DNA of 7,501 bases from Chloroflexota bacterium (GCA_027592975.1 JAQCJS010000044.1:1-7501); one strand, 5' to 3'; shown: positions 1 to 5,809, counted from the stretch's first letter. Numbers and translations: made by a program. Notes: generated by a model not told the origin, from the letters alone.

Positions 1-648
1 GCGCCCCACGCCGGCGCGTCACGGCACAGGGGGCTCTCCACCTTCATCGTGCCCATGGACACGCCCGGCATCTCCGTCCGCCCGATGGTCGACATGGACG
101 GCGGCACCGACCTCGCCGAGGTGTTCTTCGACGACGCGCGCATCCCCGCCACCAGCCTCGTCGGCGTCGAAGGACGCGGCTGGTACCAGGTCACTGAGAC
201 GCTGGATCGCGCCCGCTCCGGCATCGAGGCGTTCGCCGAAGGCAAGGCGAACCTCGAGCGCCTCGTCCGCGCCGCGAAGGACGAGCGATCGCTTGTCACG
301 CAGTCCCCGAACGCGCGCTACGAGATCGCCGACCGCTGGATCGAGCTGGAGGTCGGCTACCAGGTCGCCTACCGCGTCCCCTACCTGCAGGCGCAGGGCG
401 AGCAGCCAAACCACGAGGCGAACGTGTCGAAGCTGTACGGCTCGGAGCTCACGCAGCGCATCGCCAACACCGGCATGCACCTGCTCGGCATGGCATCGCA
501 GGTCGTGCCCGGATCGCCCTACGCACGCCTCGGCGGCGCCTTCGCCCGCCTCTACACCCGCGCCGCCGCCGCCACCATCGCCGGCGGCCCCTCCGAGGTG
601 CAGCGCAACGTCATCGCCCAGCGCGGCCTCGGCCTACCGAGGTCGTAG
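1..648 (+). CDS. acyl-CoA dehydrogenase family protein, C-terminal part (5' end outside window)
   Basis: The reading frame is open from base 1 and ends at TAG (646-648), giving 215 residues that cover the end of the beta-barrel middle domain and the whole C-terminal helical domain of a flavin-dependent acyl-CoA dehydrogenase. The start, 'HRGLSTFIVPMDTPGI', followed by 'VFFDDARIP' and 'LVGVEGRGW', is the usual middle-domain pattern; the end, 'SEVQRNVIAQRGLGLPR', is the family's FAD/dimer-contact tail. Such enzymes oxidise acyl-CoA thioesters to 2-enoyl-CoA and pass electrons to ETF. The catalytic glutamate is missing at both places where the family normally carries it: the 'LxxER' position reads L-D-R-A-R (Ala at 211-213), and the 'YEGTS' position reads G-G-P-S (Gly at 583-585). 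It may therefore use another base, pair with a catalytic partner subunit, or do different chemistry. Substrate cannot be told from sequence. It converges on the VOC gene. Confidence 0.9.
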   Translation, partial: APHAGASRHRGLSTFIVPMDTPGISVRPMVDMDGGTDLAEVFFDDARIPATSLVGVEGRGWYQVTETLDRARSGIEAFAEGKANLERLVRAAKDERSLVTQSPNARYEIADRWIELEVGYQVAYRVPYLQAQGEQPNHEANVSKLYGSELTQRIANTGMHLLGMASQVVPGSPYARLGGAFARLYTRAAAATIAGGPSEVQRNVIAQRGLGLPRS

Positions 649-674
649 CCCGCCTCTCCTCCGGCCCCCTCCCG

Positions 675-715
675 GCACCCTCTCCTGCGCAGCGGGAGAG
701 AGCGGGGGTGAGGGC
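675..715. repeat. REP-like palindromic intergenic element
   Basis: The core is a near-perfect hairpin: CTCTCCTGC (680-688) pairs with GCGGGAGAG (692-700) around a GCA loop, 9 bp with one G-T wobble. It is flanked by GGGGGTGAGGG (704-714). Read on the minus strand this gives a CCCTCACCCCC block followed by a CTCTCCCGC/GCAGGAGAG palindrome. That resembles a type of dispersed palindromic element found between genes in many GC-rich bacteria; the resemblance is from memory, not a search. A second GGTGAGG occurs at 744-750 after CTCCGCA, perhaps a decayed second copy. No T-run follows on either strand, so it is not a standard intrinsic terminator, but it sits 32 bp past the acyl-CoA dehydrogenase stop and could block or stabilise convergent transcripts. 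The rest of 649-881 shows no gene. Confidence 0.5.
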
Positions 716-843
716 TTCCCCTCTCCGTCCTCCCCCCTCCGCAGGTGAGGCGACGAGGAACTCACCGCGGATCCGCAGGCTGGCCGGCACCGCTCACCCG
801 TCTCGCCCGCGGCGCACAGCGCCTCGCGATCCGGACAGGGAGC

Positions 844-863
844 GCGAGGGCGAAGCCCCTCGC
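844..863 (-). terminator. hairpin downstream of the VOC gene, possible terminator
   Basis: GCGAGGGC (844-851) pairs with GCCC-C-TCGC (855-863) around a GAA loop, with one bulged C. This makes an 8-bp GC-rich stem starting 19 bp past the VOC stop codon on the minus strand. No T-run follows it, so it is only a candidate; it may act by slowing polymerase or protecting the 3' end. Confidence 0.3.
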
Positions 864-881
864 CTGAGGCGCCCCCGCCGC

Positions 882-1412
882 CTACTCCGCGCCCAACTCC
901 GCGATCGCCTGGAACACATGCGCGTCCTCCACGAACGCCGCGCCCGACACCTCGCGGATCTGCGCCGCCCGAGCCAGCACCCGCGCGCGCGACATCCCCG
1001 GCGGTGGCTCGCTCGCCCACGCCACCAGCGTCACCAGCACCCCGCTCGGATCATCCAGGAACACCAGCCGCTCGTAGCCGCGCTCAATCACCTCGGACCC
1101 CTGCACGCCCGCCTTCGACATCTCGTGAAAGATGTCCGTCATCTGCTCCCGTGAGACCTGCAGCGCCAGGTACTGCATGGACCCCACGCCCAGCTTCGCC
1201 TCGGAAATGCTCACCCCCGGGTGTGTCGGCCCCACCAGCTGCAGGAACGAATCGCCCTCGCCCACCGCCATCGTCGCCACCACGGACTCCGCATCGTCGC
1301 GGTTCGGCTCCGCGTACAGCAGCCGGCACCCCAGCCGCGTGTAGAACTCCAGCGACGCCTGCATGTCCTTCACGATGATCGCGGGGTACGCGACCCCTAG
1401 CGCCTGCAGCAT
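882..1412 (-). CDS. VOC family protein (glyoxalase/bleomycin-resistance fold)
   Basis: This 176-residue protein shows two beta-alpha-beta-beta-beta modules of the vicinal oxygen chelate fold: module one has 'YPAIIVKDMQASLEFYTRLG' (residues 9-28), module two has 'YLALQVSREQMTDIFHEM' (81-98) and 'VFLDDPSGVLVTLV' (117-130). The start ATG (1410-1412) has a Shine-Dalgarno GAGGTG at 1418-1423, 5 nt away. The stop is TAG. By alignment with typical VOC motifs, the four metal-ligand positions (usually His/Glu) are Tyr9, Gln58, Tyr81 and Thr128, so a glyoxalase-I-type metal site is unlikely. This fits a metal-free binding protein, as in bleomycin-resistance relatives, or an unassigned enzyme. Residues 135-176 form an extra tail rich in Ala, Arg and Glu, beyond the usual domain end. 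It runs divergently from valS and converges on the acyl-CoA dehydrogenase gene. Ligand unknown. Confidence 0.88.
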   Translation of the reverse strand: MLQALGVAYPAIIVKDMQASLEFYTRLGCRLLYAEPNRDDAESVVATMAVGEGDSFLQLVGPTHPGVSISEAKLGVGSMQYLALQVSREQMTDIFHEMSKAGVQGSEVIERGYERLVFLDDPSGVLVTLVAWASEPPPGMSRARVLARAAQIREVSGAAFVEDAHVFQAIAELGAE

Positions 1413-1478
1413 CTCCGCACCTCGATCTGTCCCGGGCGCTGGTTGCGACCCGCTTCGTTGCTAACGATCCGGGCCGCC

Positions 1479-1507
1479 TTGTGACGCCCCCGGAGACGGC
1501 CTACCAT
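1479..1507 (+). promoter_or_regulatory. sigma-70-type promoter of the valS leader
   Basis: A -35 TTGTGA (1479-1484; 4 of 6 to TTGACA) and a -10 TACCAT (1502-1507; 4 of 6, fits TANNNT) are separated by exactly 17 bp. The predicted start of transcription, about 7-8 nt past the -10, falls at 1514-1515, on the ATG of the leader peptide. The transcript would therefore be leaderless for that peptide. Seen: the hexamers and spacing. Inferred: use as the valS promoter. Confidence 0.6.
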
Positions 1508-1514
1508 CTGGAGG

Positions 1515-1553
1515 ATGACGACCGTAGCCGTCCTGCACGTAGTAGTAGCCTAG
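1515..1553 (+). CDS. valine-rich leader peptide of valS (attenuator peptide)
   Basis: Twelve codons encode M-T-T-V-A-V-L-H-V-V-V-A, ending in TAG (1551-1553). Five residues are valine, including three in a row (1539-1547). The valine codons are GTA, GTC, GTA, GTA, GTA; GTA is very rare here, with only one in-frame case (2405-2407) in the 907 codons of valS. The ATG lies 7 nt after the -10 hexamer, so translation probably starts at the mRNA 5' end; GGAGG touches the ATG with no spacing and would be a poor ribosome site. Known parallels are the regulatory leader peptides of bacterial amino-acid operons (trp, his, ilv) and of E. coli pheST, in which codons for the regulated amino acid stall the ribosome. 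Hairpins and an intrinsic terminator follow at once, then valS. Its role would be to sense charged tRNA-Val, probably the isoacceptor that reads GTA. No homology search was possible. Confidence 0.75.
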   Translation: MTTVAVLHVVVA

Positions 1554-1596
1554 CGGCGGTCAGGCCGCCCTCGTGGAGGGCGCGTCGTCCGCCGCT
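1552..1596 (+). promoter_or_regulatory. switching hairpins of the valS attenuator
   Basis: Segment A, AGCGGCGG (1552-1559), starts inside the leader stop codon and pairs perfectly with D, CCGCCGCT (1589-1596). Between them, CGCCCTC (1566-1572) pairs with GAGGGCG (1576-1582) around a GTG loop (B:C). As an alternative, GGCGG of A (1555-1559) pairs with CCGCC (1565-1569), which excludes B:C and frees GGGCG (1578-1582) to pair with CGCCC (1603-1607) in the terminator. A ribosome at the leader stop codon would cover A; one waiting at the first of the three GTA codons would leave A free. The pairings are seen; which of them form in vivo is inferred and needs folding calculations. Confidence 0.5.
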
Positions 1597-1598
1597 GT

Positions 1599-1621
1599 GC
1601 CCCGCCCGGTGCGGGGCTTTT
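1599..1621 (+). terminator. intrinsic terminator in the valS leader
   Basis: GCCCCGC (1599-1605) and GCGGGGC (1611-1617) form a perfect 7-bp stem with a CCGGT loop, followed directly by TTTT (1618-1621). It lies after the valine-rich leader peptide and 45 bp before the valS ATG, with no other gene upstream on this strand that it could serve. It is the expected termination site of an attenuator. Confidence 0.75.
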
Positions 1622-1655
1622 CATTGTCCGCCACCCCCAGCAGACCGCACCGCTC

Positions 1656-1660
1656 GAGGT
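1656..1660 (+). promoter_or_regulatory. ribosome-binding site of valS
   Basis: GAGGT lies 6 nt before the ATG at 1667 and decides this start over an in-frame GTG at 1481. That longer frame would run through the promoter, leader peptide and terminator and add 62 low-complexity residues. Confidence 0.7.
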
Positions 1661-1666
1661 TCTCCC

Positions 1667-4390
1667 ATGACGACATCCACCAACGAGAACGAGATGGCCC
1701 CGGCCTACACCCCGGCGGACGTGGAACAGCGCGTGTACGAGTGGTGGGAGAGCCGCGGCTTCTTCAAACCCAGCCGCCCCGAGCGCACCGGCCCGGACGC
1801 CGCGCAGCCGTTCACCATCATCATGCCGCCGCCCAACCTCACCGGTGAGCTGCACCTCGGCCACGCGCTCGTCGTGTCGCTGCAGGACGCACTCACGCGC
1901 TGGCACCGCATGCTCGGCGACGACACGCTGTGGCTCCCCGGCGTGGACCACGCCGCGATCGCCGTCAACGCGATCATCGAGCGCCAGCTCGCCGCCGAGA
2001 ACCTCTCGCGCCATGACGTGGGCCGCGAGGCGTTCCTGGAACGCACGTGGAAGTTCGTGAACACCAGCCGCTCGCGCATCATGGAGCAGCACCGCCGACT
2101 GGGCGCATCCGCCGACTGGGAGCGCGAGGCGTTCACCATGGACGCCGCACGCGAGGTCGCCGTCCGGCAGACGTTCAAACACCTCCACACCGACGGACTG
2201 ATCTACCGCGCCGAGCGCCTGATCAACTGGTGCGTCGACTGCGAGTCCGCGATCTCCGACATCGAAGTCGAGTACGAGGACGAGCCCGGCGCGTTCTGGC
2301 ACGTCCGCTACGCCATCGCGGACGACGCCGGCAACGCCACCAGCGATCACATCATCATCGCCACCACGCGCCCGGAGACGATCCCCGCCGACACCGCCAT
2401 CGCCGTAAACCCCGAGGACGATCGCTATGCGCACCTGATCGGCAGGCGCGCGATCGTGCCGACCAACGGGCGCCTCATCCCGATCGTCGGCGACGCCGCC
2501 GTCGTGATCGACGCGGGCACCGGCGCGCTGAAGGTCACGCCCGGCCACGACCCCGTCGACTTCGAGATCGGCGAGCGTCACGGCCTCGAGATCATCAGCA
2601 TCATGAACAACGACGGCACGCTGAACGCCGCCGCCGGCCAGTACGAGGGCATCGAGCGCTTCGAGGCGCGCAAGCGCGTCGTCGCCGACCTCGAGGCCGC
2701 CGGGCACATGGAGAAGATCGAGCCGTACACGCACCCGGTCGGCCACTGCCAGCGCTCGCGCACGATCGTGGAGCCGCTGATCTCGCTCCAGTGGTGGGTG
2801 GACGCGAAGACGCTCGCCGGCCCCGCGATCGAGGCGGTGAAGTCCGGCGAGATCAAGTTCGTCCCACCGCGCTTCGAGCGCGTCTACGAGCACTGGATGG
2901 AGAACATCCGCGACTGGTGCATCAGCCGCCAGATCTGGTGGGGCCACCGCATCCCCGTCTGGTACTGCGACGACTGCGAGCAGATGACCGTCGCGATCGA
3001 GACGCCGAGGCAGTGCGCCTCGTGCCAGTCCACGAACATCCGCCAGGACGAGGACACGCTGGACACGTGGTTCTCCTCCGGCCTGTGGCCGCACTCCACG
3101 CTGGGCTGGCCGGAGCAGACGGACGACCTGCGCCGCTTCTACCCCACGCAGGTGATGGAGACCGCGTACGACATCATCTTCTTCTGGGTCGCCCGGATGA
3201 TCATGCTGTCGCTCTACAACATGAAGGACTGGCCGGGCGGCGCGATCCCGTTCGACACCGTCTACCTCCACGGACTCGTGCGTGCCTCGGACGGCGCGAA
3301 GATGTCGAAGTCGCGCGGCAACGTGATCGACCCGCTGGAGCAGATCGGCAAGTACGGCACGGACGGCCTGCGCTTCGCCCTGCTCTCCGGCACCAGCCCC
3401 GGCAACGACCAGCGCATCACCGACGACCGGCTGGAGAGCGGCCGCAACCTCAGCAACAAGCTCTGGAACGCCAGCCGCTTCGTGCTCACGCTGATCGAGC
3501 CGACCGATGACCTGGCGCTGCCCGCGCCCGGCGCGCTCCGAAGCGGAGGCGCGATCGAGGATCGCTGGATCCTCAGCCGCCTCGCGCACGTGACGGCGGA
3601 GGTCGACTCGCTCCTGCGCCGCTTCGAGCTGGCCGAGGGCGTGCGGCAGGCGCGCGACTTCTTCTGGGACGAGTTCGCCGACTGGTACATCGAACTGGCG
3701 AAGGTGCGCATCCGCGCCGGCGACCGCACGCCCATGCCCGTGCTGCTGCACGTCGTCGACAGCGTGCTGCGCCTGCTGCACCCGTTCATGCCCTTCGTGA
3801 CCGAGGAGATCTGGCAACGCGTCGCCGCCGTCCGCCCCGATGCAGACGGCGCGCCCGCGCTCATCGTCGCGCGCTACCCGAAGCCCCAGGCGCTCGCCGC
3901 CTACCTCGATGACGACGCGGAGCGGCAGCTGCTCGCCGTGCAGGACTTCGTGCGCGGCATCCGCAACATCCGCGCGGAGAAGCGCGTGGACGCCGGCCGC
4001 TGGGTGGAGGCGTACATCGTCGCCGCCGAGGCGGAGGCCGCCGCCACCTCCATGCTCCCGGCGCTGGAGCAGCTCTCGCGCGCGCGCCCGCTGCACATCG
4101 TGTCGAGCGCCGACCAGGCGCCGTCGGAGGGCGTCGTCACCAGCGTCCTCGCCGTCGGCCAGGTCGCCCTGCCGATGGCCGGTCTGTTCGACCTGGACGT
4201 CGAGCGTGCGCGCCTCGCGAAGCAGCTGATCGAGGCGGAAGGCGAGGTCGAGCGACAGGCCGCGAAGCTGTCCAACGAGCAGTTCCGCTCACGCGCCCCC
4301 GCGGACGTCATCGCTAAGGAGGAGGAGCGCCTCGCCACCGCGCGCGGCCGCCTCGATGGCCTCCGCGCCAGCCTCGCGGAACTGGGGTAG
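1667..4390 (+). CDS. valS: valyl-tRNA synthetase
   Basis: This 907-residue class I aminoacyl-tRNA synthetase charges tRNA-Val with valine in the cytoplasm, using ATP. The order of parts is standard: the HIGH-type signature 'PPNLTGELHLGHAL' (HLGH at 63-66); a CP1 editing domain with 'TTRPET' and 'GTGALKVTPGHDPVDFEIGERHGL', which removes mischarged threonine; a zinc knuckle with Cys434, Cys437, Cys450 and Cys453; 'LDTWFSSGLWP'; the KMSKS loop (545-549); an anticodon-binding helical domain; and a C-terminal coiled-coil arm typical of ValRS, ending '...GLRASLAELG'. Length matches the family. A second possible zinc site keeps Cys189, Cys192 and Cys361, but its fourth position is Ser364. The start is set by GAGGT at 1656-1660. 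Expression is probably controlled by the valine-rich leader peptide and terminator upstream. The phosphatase gene follows 41 bp later and may be cotranscribed. Confidence 0.98.
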   Translation: MTTSTNENEMAPAYTPADVEQRVYEWWESRGFFKPSRPERTGPDAAQPFTIIMPPPNLTGELHLGHALVVSLQDALTRWHRMLGDDTLWLPGVDHAAIAVNAIIERQLAAENLSRHDVGREAFLERTWKFVNTSRSRIMEQHRRLGASADWEREAFTMDAAREVAVRQTFKHLHTDGLIYRAERLINWCVDCESAISDIEVEYEDEPGAFWHVRYAIADDAGNATSDHIIIATTRPETIPADTAIAVNPEDDRYAHLIGRRAIVPTNGRLIPIVGDAAVVIDAGTGALKVTPGHDPVDFEIGERHGLEIISIMNNDGTLNAAAGQYEGIERFEARKRVVADLEAAGHMEKIEPYTHPVGHCQRSRTIVEPLISLQWWVDAKTLAGPAIEAVKSGEIKFVPPRFERVYEHWMENIRDWCISRQIWWGHRIPVWYCDDCEQMTVAIETPRQCASCQSTNIRQDEDTLDTWFSSGLWPHSTLGWPEQTDDLRRFYPTQVMETAYDIIFFWVARMIMLSLYNMKDWPGGAIPFDTVYLHGLVRASDGAKMSKSRGNVIDPLEQIGKYGTDGLRFALLSGTSPGNDQRITDDRLESGRNLSNKLWNASRFVLTLIEPTDDLALPAPGALRSGGAIEDRWILSRLAHVTAEVDSLLRRFELAEGVRQARDFFWDEFADWYIELAKVRIRAGDRTPMPVLLHVVDSVLRLLHPFMPFVTEEIWQRVAAVRPDADGAPALIVARYPKPQALAAYLDDDAERQLLAVQDFVRGIRNIRAEKRVDAGRWVEAYIVAAEAEAAATSMLPALEQLSRARPLHIVSSADQAPSEGVVTSVLAVGQVALPMAGLFDLDVERARLAKQLIEAEGEVERQAAKLSNEQFRSRAPADVIAKEEERLATARGRLDGLRASLAELG

Positions 4391-4418
4391 GAAAACGCGG
4401 CCTTGATGCAGGGATGGG

Positions 4419-4431
4419 TACAGTCGATCCC
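4419..4431 (+). promoter_or_regulatory. possible -10 element for a leaderless phosphatase transcript
   Basis: TACAGT (4419-4424) fits TANNNT and ends 7 nt before the ATG at 4432, the same geometry as TACCAT before the valS leader peptide. No convincing -35 hexamer lies 16-18 bp upstream (TTGATG at 4403-4408 is only 10 bp away). An inverted repeat GGGAT (4411-4415)/ATCCC (4427-4431) spans the element. Weak candidate. Confidence 0.3.
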
Positions 4432-5250
4432 ATGACGACCGCCGCCCCCGACCCGATCGCCCTCCTCGCACTCGCCGAGGCGACAGCACGCGAGGCCGGC
4501 GCGCTGCTCCTCGACGGGTTCGAGGGCGTGCGGACGGTGGACGCCAAGAGCAGCCCGACGGACGTCGTGACCGAGATGGATCGCGCCGCGGAGGCGCTCA
4601 TCGTCCGGCGCATCATGGAAGCACGCCCGGATGACGGCATCCTGGGCGAGGAGGGCACCGACCGCCCCTCCGGCACCGGCGTCCGCTGGGTCATCGACCC
4701 GCTGGACGGCACCGTGAACTACCTCTATCGCCGCCCGGACTGGGCCGTCTCCATCGCCGCGGAGGTGGACGGCGTGGTCGTCGCCGGGGCCGTCTTCGCC
4801 CCCGTCCCTGACGAGTGCTTCACCGCCAGCCTGGGCGGGAGCGCCACCCTGAACGGCCGCCCACTCCACCCCTCCGCCGAGACACGCCTCGGCCATGCCC
4901 TCTGCGGCACCGGGTTCAGCTACGACCAAAGCGACCGGAAGGTGCAGGGCGCCATCCTAGCGCGAGTGGTCTCGGAGGTGCGGGACATCCGCCGCGCCGG
5001 CTCCGCGGCGCTGGACCTCTGCGCCGTCGCCTACGGCCGGCTGGACGTCTACTTCGAGCGCGGCCTGCAGCCGTGGGACGGCGCCGCCGCGGGCCTCGTC
5101 CTCCGCGAGGCAGGCGGGCGGTGCGAGACGCTGGATGACGCCCCGGAGCCCAACCGCAGGACGTGGGTCGGCTCCAATGCGGCGCTCTTCACGGACTTCC
5201 AGTCGCTCATCCACCAGGCCAGCGGCCTGGGCCCCAGTCCGAGATGCTGA
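4432..5250 (+). CDS. inositol monophosphatase family protein (SuhB-like)
   Basis: The 272-residue protein belongs to the Mg2+-dependent, lithium-sensitive phosphatase family, which hydrolyses myo-inositol phosphates and, in some members, other sugar phosphates or 3'-phosphoadenosine nucleotides. All family motifs are present: 'KSSPTDVVTEMD' (39-50), the metal-binding 'GEEG' (72-75) and 'DPLDGT' (89-94, Asp89 and Asp92), 'RRAGSAALDLC' (187-197), and 'PWDGAAAG' with Asp216 (214-221). Length is normal, so it looks active. The exact substrate cannot be told. The chosen ATG (4432) fits the family start and a possible leaderless transcript; an in-frame ATG at 4414 would add six residues, and neither has a well-spaced Shine-Dalgarno. 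It lies 41 bp after valS in the same direction. Near its 3' end, CCAGGCC/GGCCTGG (5214-5230) makes a hairpin still within the coding sequence. Confidence 0.93.
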   Translation: MTTAAPDPIALLALAEATAREAGALLLDGFEGVRTVDAKSSPTDVVTEMDRAAEALIVRRIMEARPDDGILGEEGTDRPSGTGVRWVIDPLDGTVNYLYRRPDWAVSIAAEVDGVVVAGAVFAPVPDECFTASLGGSATLNGRPLHPSAETRLGHALCGTGFSYDQSDRKVQGAILARVVSEVRDIRRAGSAALDLCAVAYGRLDVYFERGLQPWDGAAAGLVLREAGGRCETLDDAPEPNRRTWVGSNAALFTDFQSLIHQASGLGPSPRC

Positions 5251-5273
5251 CCGGGGTGCTGAATCCATCCCCA

Positions 5274-5289
5274 GATGTGTCCGATGTGT
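5274..5289. repeat. two direct GATGTGT repeats upstream of the nuo promoter
   Basis: GATGTGT occurs at 5274-5280 and again at 5283-5289, with a 9-bp period, 44 bp before the -35 element. Two short repeats on nearly the same helix face could be a regulator half-site pair, but chance is possible. Confidence 0.25.
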
Positions 5290-5332
5290 TGATTAGCCGA
5301 CGAAGCAGAGCTGTGCGCCGGATCACAATTCG

Positions 5333-5361
5333 TTGACACTGAAATTGGCCACTGATACGGT
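5333..5361 (+). promoter_or_regulatory. sigma-70-type promoter of the nuo operon
   Basis: A perfect TTGACA (5333-5338) is followed after 17 bp by TACGGT (5356-5361, fits TANNNT). The predicted transcript start is near 5368, leaving a leader of about 66 nt before nuoA. The palindrome CCAATTGG (5377-5384) lies just past the start site, where a repressor could bind. TGCGTGCG occurs twice (5396-5403, 5406-5413) in the leader. The region 5251-5434 holds no gene. Confidence 0.65.
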
Positions 5362-5434
5362 CGCTCTCCGACGGGCCCAATTGGTTTGAGCAGCATGCGT
5401 GCGTCTGCGTGCGCGCGTTTGAGAGCGGGAGTCC

Positions 5435-5809
5435 ATGGGACCAGCTGAGACGCTCTTCAGCAATTACATCCCCGTTCTGCTGGCCATCATCGTCGGCTTC
5501 GTCCTCGTTCTGAGCGCGCTCATCGGCTCGCGCCTGCTGGCGCCGTTCTCCCAGGAGCGCGAGAAGAGCACCACCTACGAATGCGGCATGCTGCCCATCC
5601 GCCGGGCCTCCACCAACGTCGGCATGCGGTTCTATCTGTACGCCATCCTCTTCGTCATCTTTGACGTGGAGGCGGTGTTCATCTTCCCGTGGATCGTCTC
5701 ATTCACAGAAATCGGTCCGCAGGCCTACTGGCTGATGGTGGCGTTCATCGCCATCCTCGCCCTCGGCCTCGCCTACGCATGGAAGAAGGGGGCGCTGCAG
5801 TGGCGGTAA
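5435..5809 (+). CDS. nuoA: NADH-quinone oxidoreductase subunit A
   Basis: The 124-residue membrane subunit sits at the junction of the peripheral and membrane arms of complex I and helps shape the quinone cavity. It has three hydrophobic segments (about 11-33, 66-90 and 97-116). The long loop between the first two holds the conserved 'YECG' (48-51; Cys50 is the family's reporter of the active/deactive state in mitochondria), and the second helix holds '[11 protein letters not shown]' with Asp77 and Glu79. The start is fixed by an in-frame TGA at 5420-5422 just upstream; GGGAG (5427-5431) serves as the ribosome site with a short 3-nt spacing. It is the first gene of the nuo operon, and nuoB starts within its last codons. 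Confidence 0.97.
   Translation: MGPAETLFSNYIPVLLAIIVGFVLVLSALIGSRLLAPFSQEREKSTTYECGMLPIRRASTNVGMRFYLYAILFVIFDVEAVFIFPWIVSFTEIGPQAYWLMVAFIAILALGLAYAWKKGALQWR

Noticed and set aside
1551..1621. T-box riboswitch controlling valS
   Set aside because: TGGAGGGCGCG (1574-1584) looks faintly like the T-box core, but the conserved TGGNACCGCG is absent, and the bulge base would not match the usual discriminator of tRNA-Val. There is also no room for a normal specifier stem between the promoter and this point.
1481..1666. Longer valS starting at GTG 1481
   Set aside because: It would run through the promoter -10, the leader peptide and the terminator, has no good ribosome site, and adds Arg/Pro/Ser-rich residues unlike any ValRS N-terminus. 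The ATG at 1667 has a proper ribosome site.
2047..3510. 487-codon plus-strand frame inside valS
   Set aside because: Arg/Pro/His-rich out-of-frame reading of a GC-rich gene; valS itself shows complete motifs throughout.
1550..4096. Long open frame on the minus strand across valS
   Set aside because: It is a shadow of the codon bias of valS on the other strand: the translation is dominated by Ala, Arg, Val, Asp and Gly, with no recognisable motif.
5214..5230. Hairpin CCAGGCC/GGCCTGG as terminator of the phosphatase gene
   Set aside because: It lies inside the coding sequence before the stop and has no T-run after it.
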